DNA of 64,000 nt from Rhodococcus sp. Leaf278 (GCF_001426085.1 NZ_LMRR01000004.1:1-64000), one strand, 5' to 3'; positions 7,140 through 16,471 are shown, counted from the first letter of the stretch. Made by a program: numbers and translations. The notes: generated from the letters alone by a model not told the origin.

Positions 7140-7858
7140 GTGTTCAGACCCTTGCTGTGCCGGTCGATGACAGATGCTGCCAGATCGGCAATCTTGACGT
7201 TCAAGTCCTGGGACGACTTCCGCAGCAATGCGAATGCCTCGTCTCCGGACACGTCGTGGAGAGCCATGATCAGACCGATGGCCTTGCCGATCTCCCTGTT
7301 GCTTTCGAGCCCGTCACGAAGCGTCGACGCTTCTTGCCCGCTGCTGACTGCGGCAACCGCGACCGATGTGAACGCCGTCAGAATGATCGCCTTGCTCGCA
7401 CTCTCGAGGTCGAACACACCCGGCTGGTCGGTGAACAGGTTGAGCGCGCCGACCTTCTGATCGTCCACCTTGAGCCGAAATCCCATGGCACCTCGCACCG
7501 GCGTGCGGTTCAACACACCGCGCGCCATCGCAGGCCACTGGGTGGGAGTGCGGAAATCGGACTCGAGCTGGGCTGCCTCGCTGGTGATCGCGTCCAGGCA
7601 AGGTCCTTCGCCGGTAGCGCGCTCGATATCGTCGATCACGCGCGCGATGTCGTCCGAGGCGGCCACTGTGACGGGCTTGCCGTGGCGCATCAGCATCAGG
7701 CTGGCGTGATCGCAATGCGGAACGATCAGCACGGCGGCGTTGCAGATCGCGGTGTAGATTTCCTCGGCGCTGCTGCCTCGATACACGATGTCGGCCAGGG
7801 CGGCGAACACAGTGGCCGGATCGGTCGACGGGCCGTCGTGCTGCGAGACGTCGTTCAC
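7136..7858 (-). CDS. GAF-ANTAR RNA-binding antitermination regulator
   Basis: A 240-residue protein from GTG 7858, which has an RBS GGGAG seven bases upstream; the longer open frame has no such signal. A GAF sensor domain covers about residues 8-165 (HCDHASLMLMRHGKPVTVAA; GFRLKVDDQKVGALNLFT), and the C-terminal ANTAR domain about 180-236 (LESNREIGKAIGLIMALHDV, then EAFALLRKSSQDLNVKIADL). ANTAR domains bind paired RNA hairpins and prevent termination. The GAF ligand is unknown. The gene diverges from a universal stress protein gene across 126 bases. This architecture is widespread in mycobacteria and rhodococci. Confidence 0.9.
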   Translation of the reverse strand: MNDVSQHDGPSTDPATVFAALADIVYRGSSAEEIYTAICNAAVLIVPHCDHASLMLMRHGKPVTVAASDDIARVIDDIERATGEGPCLDAITSEAAQLESDFRTPTQWPAMARGVLNRTPVRGAMGFRLKVDDQKVGALNLFTDQPGVFDLESASKAIILTAFTSVAVAAVSSGQEASTLRDGLESNREIGKAIGLIMALHDVSGDEAFALLRKSSQDLNVKIADLAASVIDRHSKGLNT

Positions 7859-7984
7859 TTGCAACTCCCGTCCTTGTGATCGTCCTAGTGTGATCGTTCG
7901 AGCAACCGACACTCGATGTGCGTCAACCGTACCGCCACGGCATGGGGTGTTCGAACGGGTGGGTACCGGCAGTAGCCTCGGGTC

Positions 7985-8452
7985 GTGAGCGATGCGCAGG
8001 AGTCCACCGGGTTCGAGTACGGCCACGACGGACCGAAATCGATAGTGGTGGGAGTCGACGGGTCCGACTCGTCCTGGCGTGCCGCTGCCTACGCCGCAGG
8101 ACTGGCCCGCAGACAGCGATCGCTGCTCGTGCTGGTGTACGTGCAACCCATTGCGACGGCATCGTGGGGCCAGGCCGGTATATCACTGGTCGAGACCGGT
8201 CAGCAGATTGCCGACGAGTTGCTCGACTACATCAGAACCTCGGCTGCCCAGTTCGGTGATCGAGAGCATGTTCGGTGGGAGTTCCGCACCGCACAGGGTG
8301 ATCCGTACAACGGGCTGATCGCCGTCGCAGAGCAACTGCGTACCGATGCCGTAGTGGTGGGGGCGTCGGAGAATGCGGGACATCGAATCGCCGGCTCGGT
8401 GGCGGTGCGGTTGGTCAAAGCGGGCCGGTGGCCGGTGACCGTGGTGCCCTGA
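7985..8452 (+). CDS. Universal stress protein (UspA family)
   Basis: A 155-residue single Usp domain starting with GTG. IVVGVDGSDSSWRAAAYAAG at the N terminus has the conserved Asp of the nucleotide pocket, and VVVGASENAGHRIAGSVAVR near the C terminus keeps the glycine-rich G-x2-G-x9-G(S) type loop of ATP-binding members. Such proteins are cytosolic stress or dormancy factors in actinobacteria. It lies divergent from the GAF-ANTAR regulator. Confidence 0.88.
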   Translation: MSDAQESTGFEYGHDGPKSIVVGVDGSDSSWRAAAYAAGLARRQRSLLVLVYVQPIATASWGQAGISLVETGQQIADELLDYIRTSAAQFGDREHVRWEFRTAQGDPYNGLIAVAEQLRTDAVVVGASENAGHRIAGSVAVRLVKAGRWPVTVVP

Positions 8453-8556
8453 ACGAGGCGAAATCGAGCCGATCGGCGGTCTGCCCTGTAAAAATAGGCA
8501 GCCACCTCGTCGGGTGCGAGGCGCACGTGGTGCCGTTTTCGGATCCGAGGAGTTCC

Positions 8557-10347
8557 ATGACCGGGCTTTCGCGTAGACAATTCGTGGCTCGCGTCGGGAC
8601 ACTCGCGGCGGTGTGGGGAATCGCGCCTCAGGTGCTCGGTCAGGCTCTGGTCGCTCGTGCCCAACCTGCGGAGACAGTCGGGACCGGGACCCTGACGCAG
8701 ACAATTTTGCGATCCGCGACCGGTCCCGGGCAGTACCGCGTCCTCGGTGCCGGTCCGGGCGAGCCGTACGTTTCTCGATCGGACATTCTGGGCCGCGCAC
8801 CACTGTCGTCTCGGGTGCAGTCGAGGCGGTCGTTGCTCTACCTCGGGCACCTATCCGACATGCATGTGATCGACGCCCAATCGCCCGGCCGGATCGAGCC
8901 CATGATCGTCTCCGATCACGCTGCGTGGGGTTCGGCCTTCCACCCGCAGGATCCGCTGACCGTGCACGTCACAGCGGCGATGGTGAAGGCTTTCGCCGAC
9001 GCTCGGATCAGCTCGGTCACCGGCGCACCGATGGGAGCCGCGGTGGTCACCGGAGACAGCGCCGACATGCATTCGCATCTCGAATTGCGCTGGTACATCG
9101 ATGTTCTCGACGGAGTCCCGGTGAGGCCCACGAGCGGTGCGGCAGACGTCTTCGAGGGTGTTCAGGCGTGGCCGGAGGCACAGTGGGCCTATCGGCCGGG
9201 GGATCCTTCGGGAGGGTCGTTCGGCGACTACGGATTCCCCACGCTTCCCGACCTGCTCACCCAGGCGATGTCGGGAACCGTCGAGTCGGTGGGGCTACCC
9301 GTACCGTGGTACTCGGTCTACGGGAATCACGACACCCTGTTGCTCGGCACGTTCGATCTGTCCTCGCAACTGCACGCCCTCGCCGTCGGCGGTCGCAAGG
9401 CGTACACGCTGGAGGCGACGGCCACGTCGGCACTCGCCGGCTATGCCTCGACGGCAAGTCCGTTGCAGCGAATGATTGACGCGCTCGGCGTCGGATCCGG
9501 TGCGCGACCCGGCTTTCGCGCGGTGTCGGCCGATCCGTCGCGTTACCTCTTCGAGCAACGCGAATTCATGGAAGAACACTTCGAGACCACTCCGACGCCG
9601 GGTCCGATCGGGCACGGCTTCACGCAACACAATCTCGATTCTGGCGAGACCTGGTGGACGGCAGACCCCACCCCGAACATTCGCACGTTCGGACTCGACA
9701 CGTGCAATGCCGTAGCCGGACCCGACGGTGCGATTCCGGAGCAGCAATTCGACTGGTTGACAGAGCAATTGGAGCGGGCGCAGGCCGAAAACAAGCTCGT
9801 GCTCATTTACACGCACCACAACAGTCTGACGCTGGAGAACCGGGCGCAGCGGCCAGGTCGCTCGGTGAAGCTCTACGGTGCAGACGAATTCGTCGATCTA
9901 CTGTTGAAATATCCGGTGGTGATCGGCTGGCTCAACGGTCACACCCACCAGAACCAAATACTGGCGCACTCGAGCGGAGGACGCGGATTCTGGGAGATCA
10001 CCACCGCGTCGTGCATCGACTTCCCGCAACAGCAGCAGGTGGTCGAGATCGTCGACAATCGGGACGGGACCCTGTCGCTGTTCACCACGGTGCTCGATCA
10101 TGCGTCGCCGATGACGCCCGGAAACAGTGGCAGCTACCTCGATCTCGCGTCGCGCAGCCGTGAACTGGCGGCCAACGATTGGGCCGAGAATCCTCTGATG
10201 CGACGAGGTTCGCGACTGGATCGCAACACCGAACTGCTCCTGCCGGCCCCGTTCGATCTGAGCACCATCACCGACGCCGCTCTCGAGCAGCAACATCTGG
10301 ACGAGCACGCGCGTTTGATCGCCCACGAGACGAGGCGGGCCCGATGA
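8557..10347 (+). CDS. Exported metallophosphoesterase, TIGR03767-like
   Basis: A 596-residue protein from ATG 8557, chosen because GAGGAG precedes it and because a twin-arginine signal follows at once (LSRRQFVARVGTLAAVWG), so it is probably exported folded by Tat. The calcineurin-like metal ligands are visible: LSDMHVIDAQ (DxH), TGDSADMH (GD), YGNHDTLL (GNHD), YTHHNS and NGHTHQNQ (GHxH). Length and the long insert between the motifs fit the actinobacterial TIGR03767 family. The substrate is unknown. Its stop overlaps the start of a lipoprotein gene (ATGA), which in turn overlaps a membrane-protein gene, so the three form one tightly coupled envelope operon. Confidence 0.88.
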   Translation: MTGLSRRQFVARVGTLAAVWGIAPQVLGQALVARAQPAETVGTGTLTQTILRSATGPGQYRVLGAGPGEPYVSRSDILGRAPLSSRVQSRRSLLYLGHLSDMHVIDAQSPGRIEPMIVSDHAAWGSAFHPQDPLTVHVTAAMVKAFADARISSVTGAPMGAAVVTGDSADMHSHLELRWYIDVLDGVPVRPTSGAADVFEGVQAWPEAQWAYRPGDPSGGSFGDYGFPTLPDLLTQAMSGTVESVGLPVPWYSVYGNHDTLLLGTFDLSSQLHALAVGGRKAYTLEATATSALAGYASTASPLQRMIDALGVGSGARPGFRAVSADPSRYLFEQREFMEEHFETTPTPGPIGHGFTQHNLDSGETWWTADPTPNIRTFGLDTCNAVAGPDGAIPEQQFDWLTEQLERAQAENKLVLIYTHHNSLTLENRAQRPGRSVKLYGADEFVDLLLKYPVVIGWLNGHTHQNQILAHSSGGRGFWEITTASCIDFPQQQQVVEIVDNRDGTLSLFTTVLDHASPMTPGNSGSYLDLASRSRELAANDWAENPLMRRGSRLDRNTELLLPAPFDLSTITDAALEQQHLDEHARLIAHETRRAR

Positions 10348-10694
10348 ACAGTGTTCACAGGAAGATCTTCCTCGCAGCTGCGGTGGTGGCGTGCGCGGGA
10401 TGCTCACAGACCGCAGCGCTTGCGCCGGTCGGCGGAGCCGAACTCGGAAACCTGCGCTACGCAGTCAACGACGTCCTGTTCGAGAAGGGAATCGACATCT
10501 TGGTCGCGCCGGTGTGCTCGGGTACCGGTGCCGACATCGAATGTGCCGGGGAGACAACCGACAACGAGGCGATTTCCGGTTCGGCTACGTCGGACGACGC
10601 GAGCACCGTCGAGATCAAGGTCGGTACGGAGGTTCTCTACTCGGGCTCCGTGCAGGACGTGCTCGATCGCAATTCGACGGTCGGTGCGCCGTGA
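10344..10694 (+). CDS. Small lipoprotein in the phosphoesterase operon
   Basis: A 116-residue product with a signal peptide and the lipobox VACAGC (Cys about residue 19). The mature domain of about 95 residues contains LGNLRYAVNDVLFEKGIDIL and two Cys residues (PVCSG, IECAGE) likely to form a disulphide; it ends in an acidic, Ser/Thr-rich stretch and VEIKVGTEVLYSGSVQDVL. It resembles small actinobacterial DUF4333-like secreted proteins in size and layout, but this is only a guess. The start overlaps the phosphoesterase stop by four bases and its stop overlaps the next start, so translation is coupled. Confidence 0.68.
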   Translation: MNSVHRKIFLAAAVVACAGCSQTAALAPVGGAELGNLRYAVNDVLFEKGIDILVAPVCSGTGADIECAGETTDNEAISGSATSDDASTVEIKVGTEVLYSGSVQDVLDRNSTVGAP

Positions 10695-11275
10695 GGGGGA
10701 GTGCGGTTCTGGCTGCCGTGGTGGTCGTGTCGGCGCTGATCCAGGCGCTGACTGTGCTGGGGGATCCGGTTCCGATGTCGTCACTCGGTTTCGCGGGATT
10801 GGTTCTGGCTTCTGGTGCCGCGGTGGTACTGGCGCTGTGGATCACCGCGTCGACGGCACTCGATGTTGTGGACGGCAACGCGTCCGGTGCGCTCGGTCGG
10901 GCTTGGCGACGGCCGGGCGTCCTGGTGTGGTGCGTGGTGCTGACCGGGGTGGCCGCTGCGCTCGCGATTCTGTTCCCATTGCTGCCGGCTGTCGTGATTC
11001 TGGTTGCGTTGCTGATACTTCCGGCCGCGGTCGACGGTCACCGACATCCGTTCCGCGCAGCGTCGGCTACGGTCGGGCAGTCGCCAGGGCGGTGCGCAGT
11101 CGCGGTTGCGGTCACCATTGTGGCCTACATCCTCGGCTGGGTCGCGGCGCTGGTGCTGGGTTTCTTCGTCACCGGCCTGGTGGCGGCGTTCCTCACGTGG
11201 GTGTGGTTCGGAGCCACTGCTGCTGTGCTGCTGACGTATTGGTCTCGGCTTTACCGACGGGCAGCGCCGGTCTGA
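10691..11275 (+). CDS. Integral membrane protein, unknown, in the phosphoesterase operon
   Basis: A 194-residue, very hydrophobic protein starting with GTG 10691, which overlaps the lipoprotein stop (GTGA). About five membrane segments can be seen: residues 3-20, 28-52, 76-95, 98-118 and 142-190 (the last probably two). No transporter or enzyme motif is recognised. The tight overlap suggests it works with the lipoprotein and the exported phosphoesterase, perhaps as their membrane anchor or partner; this is inference from position. Confidence 0.62.
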   Translation: MRGSAVLAAVVVVSALIQALTVLGDPVPMSSLGFAGLVLASGAAVVLALWITASTALDVVDGNASGALGRAWRRPGVLVWCVVLTGVAAALAILFPLLPAVVILVALLILPAAVDGHRHPFRAASATVGQSPGRCAVAVAVTIVAYILGWVAALVLGFFVTGLVAAFLTWVWFGATAAVLLTYWSRLYRRAAPV

Positions 11276-11291
11276 TCTCCGTCGACGGCAC

Positions 11292-11912
11292 TCAGCCGCG
11301 GGCTCGGCGACCGGCCGCGGCTTCGGCGACAACCTGAGCTATCCGAGTTGCGCGAGTGTCGTCTCGCACGGCGCTGACAATCCACCACAGCATCTGCTTG
11401 CGGGCGCTCGGCGGAAAGCCGTCCCAGTTGGTTCGAGCGTTCGGGTCATTGTCCAGCGCCGTCGTCAACTCGGGTGGTTCCAGGAGGTCCTCGACCTGAT
11501 CGGCAATCGTCCACCAGCCGTTGGATTTCGCGGCCGCGATGGCACGGCGGCCTGCTTCGGTCATCAGCCCGCTGACTTCCATATCGGCTGCGCGTTTCCG
11601 GTTCAGACGGGTCCACGGGCTCTTGGTCCTGCGCGGCGTGAACAGCTGCAGGCTGCGCTCCTCGTCGAGATTGCTGCCGGTGGAATCGATCCATCCGAAG
11701 CAGATGGCTTCCTCGACGGCGTCGGGGTACGGGCAGCGTGGTCGGTCGGTGGTGTTGCGCCACGAACACAGCCACACGCCTCGGATGGATGCGTGATTGC
11801 GCTTCAGCCAGGAACGCCACTGCGTGCGAGTTTCGGCATGCACGATCGGGTAGTCGAATTTCCATGTAGCGGGGTGGTCGGATGCCGGCGACGAAGATTT
11901 TTCAGCAGTCAC
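11292..11912 (-). CDS. YdeI/OmpD-associated-type protein
   Basis: About 206 residues from GTG 11912, which has GGAG seven bases upstream; a longer frame reaches 11948. Family marks are QWRSWLKRNHASIRGVWL, EEAICFGWIDSTGSN (the ICFGWID box) and FTPRRTKSPWTRLNRKR, followed by a C-terminal helical part with PPSARKQMLWWIVSA, all typical of YdeI/OmpD-associated family proteins. Members are linked with resistance to antimicrobial peptides or bacteriocins, but the biochemical role is not established. It is convergent with the phosphoesterase operon. Confidence 0.82.
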   Translation of the reverse strand: MTAEKSSSPASDHPATWKFDYPIVHAETRTQWRSWLKRNHASIRGVWLCSWRNTTDRPRCPYPDAVEEAICFGWIDSTGSNLDEERSLQLFTPRRTKSPWTRLNRKRAADMEVSGLMTEAGRRAIAAAKSNGWWTIADQVEDLLEPPELTTALDNDPNARTNWDGFPPSARKQMLWWIVSAVRDDTRATRIAQVVAEAAAGRRARG

Positions 11913-12056
11913 GTGCACGCTCCATCTACTCGTCGTGGCGTTGCACACCGGGCTTTGGATGCGTTCAGTGTGCCCACAATCGAGGACATCCTAAGTCCGC
12001 AATGAGGCCGAGGTATTCATCGATCGGCAGGAATTCTGGCTCGGCTGTCGACACCG

Positions 12057-12133
12057 TGGTGGGGCGGGCGGGGCTCGAACCCGCGACCAATGGATTATGA
12101 GTCCACGGCTCTAACCGACTGAGCTACCGCCCC
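12057..12133 (-). tRNA. tRNA with CAU anticodon (elongator Met or Ile2)
   Basis: A complete cloverleaf on the minus strand with encoded CCA (12057-12059): acceptor GGGGCGG/CCGCCCC (12127-12133 with 12061-12067), D arm GCTCAGTCGGTTAGAGC, anticodon loop CTCATAA, T arm GCGGG around TTCGAGC. Elongator tRNA-Met and the lysidine-modified tRNA-Ile2 share this anticodon and I cannot separate them by eye; it is not the initiator, which has a mismatched first acceptor pair. Confidence 0.92.
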
Positions 12134-12202
12134 ATGCTCGTGCCAGGTACGAGCCTGCAGAATCGTACAGAATCCGGCACCCTCGGTGGTGCATCGGGTG
12201 CG

Positions 12203-14338
12203 CTACTTGGCCCGGACCTGCACCGGGACCCCGTTGAGGATCGCATTGGCCGAGACGGCGTCGACGCGGCCCGGGTCGGTGATGTCGTTGACGCTCGGCC
12301 CCTGCACCGTCGTGGCAACGGACAGTTGCACGCCGGGACGCTGATGACCGAAGCCGTGCGGCATGCTCACCACGCCCGGCATCATCTTCTCGGACGCCGC
12401 CACCTCGATATCGACGGTTCCGGCAGCGGAGGTGACCGACACCATCGACCCGTCCTCGATACCGCGATGTGCGAGATCGTCCGGATGTGCCAGAAGCTGA
12501 TGTCGCGCTTTGCCTTTGGTGAGCCGGGCGGTGTTGTGCATCCACGAGTTGTTGCTGCGTAGGTGCCGCCGACCGATCATCAACAACTCGTCACCATTCG
12601 CAACTGCACTGGAATGCATCAGATCCACCAACGCGGGAAGTTCGGTGACCACCACATCCTGAATCAACTGGACACGCTTGTCTCGCGTCTTCAGCTTCTG
12701 CGGGAAGCCGGGACGCAGTGGTCCGAGATCGATCCCGTGTGGATTGGCCCGAAGCTTACGCAGCGACAAACCTTTTCGACGGCTACGCAGCAGGATATCC
12801 AGAGTGCGAGCGGGGGACAGGCGCAGGCGAGCCTCGCCGATGATGCTCTTCGGGCTCACTCGTGCCTTCAGCCGATCGACAGTCGAACCCGCCATGCGGT
12901 TCTTGTAGCGGATCGACAAATCTCGGAAGATCTCCCAATCATGCTTGGCATCGGCCTGCTTCGGCAGAACCGCGGGCGAGTATTTCGCGGTGTTGTGTAC
13001 CGCGAAGGAATTGAAGATCAGGTCGTAGTGATCGCGTTCGAGCGACATCGTCGGCGGCAGAATCACGTGTGCGTGACGCGAAGTCTCGTTGATGTAGAAG
13101 TCGAACGACACCATGAAATCCAGGCCCGCGAATGCGTCGTTCAGGGTGGTGCCGCCGGGCATCGACAACACCGGGTTGCCGGACAGCACCGCCATCGCGC
13201 GGATCTGGTCCTTGCCCTCGGTGGTGATCTCGTCGACAAGCGTCGAGCAGGGGTATTCGCCTGCGAACTCGGGCAGGTCGCGAACTCGACTGCGCCACTT
13301 GTCGAAATGGCCGCGGCCGACGATGCCCTGCTCGATCAAGTCGATCGCAGGATCGGTCACCATGGCCCCGCCGGGACGATCGAGATTGCCGGTGATGATG
13401 TTGAGCACCTGGATGGCCCATTGACACACGGTGCCGAACTGCTGGGTCGATACCCCCATCCGGCCGTACGCCGCGGCAGATTTGGCCGCAGCGAAATCAC
13501 GAGCGAGGGTGGAGATCTCGTCCGCCGATATGCCGACGACGGGAGCCACCGCTTCTGGAGTGAACTCGGCCACCAGATCGGCCAGTCGGTCGGCCCCGTC
13601 GATGTAGTCGGCCACCGTCGTCGTGCCGTCGGCAACGATGGTGTGGATCATCGCGAGCAACAACAACGCGTCGGTGCCTGGACGAACGAAGAAGTGTGTG
13701 TCGGCTATATCGGCGGTTTCGGTCTTGCGCGGATCGACCACCACCATGCGTCCGCCCCGCTTGCGCAGCGCGCGAGCTCTTTTGGCGAAATCGGGCACCG
13801 TCATCATGCTGCCGTTCGACGCCATCGGGTTGCCGCCCAGGACGAGAAAGAAGTCGGTTCGATCGATGTCCGGAATCGGCAGCAGCAGCTGATGGCCGTA
13901 CAGCAGATGGTCCACGAGTTGATGCGGCAGCTGATCCAGCGAGGTGGCGGAGTAACGATTTCGCGTCCGCAGCAGCGAGGTGAACGGAATTCCGTGCGTC
14001 ATCGCGCCCATCGAGTGCACGTTGGGGTTGCCCTGGTAGATGCCGACCGAGTTGCGGCCGTACTTCTTGCGTGTCGAGACGAGACCGTCGACGACGAGGT
14101 CATATGCCTCGTTCCACCCAATCTTCTCCCATTTGTCGCCCACGCGCTTGACCGGTGTGGTGAGCCGATCGGTGTCGGCGTGCAGATCGATCAGCGACAG
14201 CGCCTTGGGGCAGATGTGACCACGCGAGAGAGGGTCTTTCTCGTCACCGCGGATGGACGTCACCGCATCGTTCTCCACCGTGAACTCGAGACCACAGATG
14301 GCCTCGCACAGATTGCACGATCCATACACAACCGACAT
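12203..14338 (-). CDS. Molybdopterin-dependent oxidoreductase with N-terminal [4Fe-4S] site
   Basis: A 711-residue member of the DMSO-reductase/formate-dehydrogenase superfamily. Start at ATG 14338 is set by GGAGGA five bases upstream. The N terminus carries the [4Fe-4S] ligands in CNLCEAICG and GHICPKA. The molybdopterin core follows (WEKIGWNEAYDLV; QGNPNVHSMGAM; VLGGNPMASNG; VVVDPRKTETA), and the C-terminal cofactor-binding barrel ends in MPHGFGHQRPGVQ and NAILNGVPVQVRAK. No Tat signal is visible, so the enzyme should be cytoplasmic. No formate dehydrogenase or nitrate reductase partner subunits are adjacent, so electron acceptor and substrate remain unknown. Confidence 0.88.
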   Translation of the reverse strand: MSVVYGSCNLCEAICGLEFTVENDAVTSIRGDEKDPLSRGHICPKALSLIDLHADTDRLTTPVKRVGDKWEKIGWNEAYDLVVDGLVSTRKKYGRNSVGIYQGNPNVHSMGAMTHGIPFTSLLRTRNRYSATSLDQLPHQLVDHLLYGHQLLLPIPDIDRTDFFLVLGGNPMASNGSMMTVPDFAKRARALRKRGGRMVVVDPRKTETADIADTHFFVRPGTDALLLLAMIHTIVADGTTTVADYIDGADRLADLVAEFTPEAVAPVVGISADEISTLARDFAAAKSAAAYGRMGVSTQQFGTVCQWAIQVLNIITGNLDRPGGAMVTDPAIDLIEQGIVGRGHFDKWRSRVRDLPEFAGEYPCSTLVDEITTEGKDQIRAMAVLSGNPVLSMPGGTTLNDAFAGLDFMVSFDFYINETSRHAHVILPPTMSLERDHYDLIFNSFAVHNTAKYSPAVLPKQADAKHDWEIFRDLSIRYKNRMAGSTVDRLKARVSPKSIIGEARLRLSPARTLDILLRSRRKGLSLRKLRANPHGIDLGPLRPGFPQKLKTRDKRVQLIQDVVVTELPALVDLMHSSAVANGDELLMIGRRHLRSNNSWMHNTARLTKGKARHQLLAHPDDLAHRGIEDGSMVSVTSAAGTVDIEVAASEKMMPGVVSMPHGFGHQRPGVQLSVATTVQGPSVNDITDPGRVDAVSANAILNGVPVQVRAK

Positions 14339-14423
14339 CGCATTCCTCCCACTCATGTGCTGCGAGCGTAGCCCGGCGGGGGACCGAGGCACTGGCATCG
14401 GCAGACAATTAGGCTCGTGAATC

Positions 14424-15227
14424 GTGACCACCCTCGATCTCACGGCCTCGTGGCCCGTCGACCATGTCAGTGCAGCAGTCGTCACCGACTCCGGAGTTCG
14501 CGAAGAGGTCGGCGACACCGAGCGCGTCTACGAGCTGGCCTCGGTCACCAAATTGCTCAGTGCGTACGCAGTGCTCGTCGCCGTCGAGGAAGGTGCGGTG
14601 GAGCTCGATCAACCCGCAGGGCCCGAGGGTTCGACGGTGCGTCATCTGCTGGCACACGCGTCGGGCTTGGCGTTCGGCGACCGGACTGTGCAGGCACCGG
14701 CAGGCGCCAAGCGAATCTACTCGAGCGCAGGATTCGAGGTGCTGGCCGAACTGATCGAGACCGAGGCGGGTATCGCCTTCCCCGATTACCTCGACGAGGC
14801 GGTGTGCGTGCCCCTGCAGATGACGGACACGTCGCTGCCGGGATCGGCCGGTCACGGCGGCCGCTCCACGCTCGCCGATCTGACGAGGTTCGCCAGCGAG
14901 CTGCTGGAGCCGACGCTCCTGGCGTCGCAGACACTCGCGTCGGCGACAGAGGTGCAGTTTCCCGGCCTCAACGGGATCGTGCCCGGGTACGGGTCGCACA
15001 AGCCTTGCGACTGGGGGCTCGGGTTCGAGCTGCGTGACGACAAGACTCCGCACTGGACCGGGAGCAACAACTCGTCGTCCACGTTCGGTCACTTCGGGCA
15101 AGCCGGAACGTTCCTGTGGGTGGATCCGGCGGTGCGGACTGCCTGCGTGGTGTTGACCGATCGAGCGTTCGGAGACTGGGCCAAGCCGCTGTGGCCGGAG
15201 CTGTCCGACGCAGTCCTGGCGGGGTGA
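14424..15227 (+). CDS. Serine beta-lactamase-fold hydrolase (esterase/transpeptidase-like)
   Basis: A 267-residue penicillin-binding/class C beta-lactamase-fold protein starting with GTG. The SxxK motif is in ELASVTKLLSAY, the second motif is YSSAG (Tyr-x-Ser, where YxN is usual), and HFGQAG takes the place of the KTG triad (HxG type). HLLAHASGL is the family's HLLtHtSGL box. There is no signal peptide, so it is probably a cytoplasmic esterase or peptidase rather than an antibiotic-resistance enzyme. It diverges from the molybdopterin oxidoreductase with only 85 bases between the starts. Confidence 0.85.
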   Translation: MTTLDLTASWPVDHVSAAVVTDSGVREEVGDTERVYELASVTKLLSAYAVLVAVEEGAVELDQPAGPEGSTVRHLLAHASGLAFGDRTVQAPAGAKRIYSSAGFEVLAELIETEAGIAFPDYLDEAVCVPLQMTDTSLPGSAGHGGRSTLADLTRFASELLEPTLLASQTLASATEVQFPGLNGIVPGYGSHKPCDWGLGFELRDDKTPHWTGSNNSSSTFGHFGQAGTFLWVDPAVRTACVVLTDRAFGDWAKPLWPELSDAVLAG

Positions 15228-15371
15228 AACTCGTCTGTTCACAGATTGCACTGGCGCAACAGGGGCAACTCGGGGCACACTAGTACACATACGCATTGAT
15301 TCACTGCAGCCAGCCGAAGCATGTCGAGGTCGTTGGGGAAGACGTCCCTCGTCGAAGCTGGAGGTAGTGCA

Positions 15372-15884
15372 ATGCGTGGATCGAATCAATTCGCAGAAGC
15401 GACGTCGGGTGTTGTGTACATCCACTCGTCGCCCGCTGCTCTGTGCCCGCACGTCGAATGGGCGTTGACCGACGCCCTGGATTCCCGTGCGAATTTGAAA
15501 TGGTCTGCGCAGCCTGCCTCCGATGGTCAGCTCCGCGCCACCACCGACTGGGTGGGCCCGGTCGGTACCGGAGGCAGGCTCGCCGGCATCCTGCGCTCGT
15601 GGCAGATGCTGCGGTTCGAGGTGACCGAGGACGCCAGTGACGGCGTCGACGGCGAACGGTTCTCACACGTACCCGGATTGGGCCTGTGGCGCGGAACGAC
15701 GAGCGCGAACGGTGACGTGGTGCTCGGTGAGATGCGACTGCGCGCCTTGATGGAAAACAACCAGGGAAATTTCACCGCAGCCGTGGAACATGCTCTCGGC
15801 TCGGACTGGGACGCTGCCCTCGAACCGTTCCGCACCGGTGGTGCGGGAGCGGAAGTGACGTGGTTGAGCCGCGACGTCGGCTGA
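15372..15884 (+). CDS. DUF3145 family protein
   Basis: A 170-residue protein starting at ATG 15372, preceded by GGAGG. VVYIHSSPAALCPHVEWAL near the start and the Trp-rich WVGPVGTGGRLAGILRSWQM segment are features I associate with the actinobacterial DUF3145 family; the C-terminal half contains ALGSDWDAALEPFRTGG. Its function is unknown. It is found close to the fatty-acid synthesis operon and a cold-shock gene here. No membrane segment or signal peptide is seen, so it is cytosolic. Confidence 0.8.
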   Translation: MRGSNQFAEATSGVVYIHSSPAALCPHVEWALTDALDSRANLKWSAQPASDGQLRATTDWVGPVGTGGRLAGILRSWQMLRFEVTEDASDGVDGERFSHVPGLGLWRGTTSANGDVVLGEMRLRALMENNQGNFTAAVEHALGSDWDAALEPFRTGGAGAEVTWLSRDVG

Positions 15885-15975
15885 CCGTAGGGGTTGCTGG
15901 GGCCTGAGTGTCGCGGTAGTTTCGCGGGCGTGCCTGGGGTAGGCATGTGGGAACGACCGTGGAGTGGTGAGTTCG

Positions 15976-16422
15976 ATGCTGTCGACTGGAAAAGTGATTC
16001 GATTCGACGAGTTCAAGGGGTACGGGTTCGTAGCGCCGGACGAGGGCGGCGAGGACGTGTTCATTCACGTCAACGATCTGGACTTCGACAAGAGGCTCTT
16101 GGCACCGGGGGTTCGAGTCGAGTACGTCGCCGTCGAAGGCGACCGGGGTCTCAAGGCCACTCAGGTGCAGATCATCGACGGTCCGGCATCCACTGCCCTG
16201 GTAACCCGACACAAGCCGGACGTGCCGTTCCGCAATGTCCCGATCACCGAACACGAGCAACTCGAAGACGTCATCTGCGACGTGCTGTCCGAAGGGGTTT
16301 TCACCGCGGAACTGACCGAGGCTCTCCTGACCGCCAACGGCACCTTGTCAGCGACGCAGATTCTCGACATTCGATCAGCGATTTTGAGACTGGCTCACGA
16401 CCACAAATGGATCGAGAGCTGA
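15976..16422 (+). CDS. Cold-shock-domain protein with C-terminal extension
   Basis: A 148-residue protein (ATG 15976; a GTG at 15964 is possible). The N-terminal cold-shock domain (about 1-70) has both RNA-binding motifs, KGYGFV (RNP1) and DVFIHV (RNP2). The extra 75 residues form a helical tail (ITEHEQLEDVICDVLSEGVF, ILDIRSAILRLAHDHKW) found in actinobacterial longer Csp proteins. It should bind single-stranded RNA or DNA. RNA chaperone activity is inferred from the family. Confidence 0.88.
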   Translation: MLSTGKVIRFDEFKGYGFVAPDEGGEDVFIHVNDLDFDKRLLAPGVRVEYVAVEGDRGLKATQVQIIDGPASTALVTRHKPDVPFRNVPITEHEQLEDVICDVLSEGVFTAELTEALLTANGTLSATQILDIRSAILRLAHDHKWIES

Positions 16423-16471
16423 CCGACGCTTCAATCGCCTGCAGCTGTCCCGAACCCGAACCCTGCCCCGG

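Noticed and set aside
12563-14371. A 602-codon plus-strand open frame antisense to the molybdopterin oxidoreductase
   Set aside because: Its protein is rich in Arg, His, Gln and Val without domains, and the opposite strand encodes a clearly conserved enzyme. Long antisense frames are common in GC-rich DNA.
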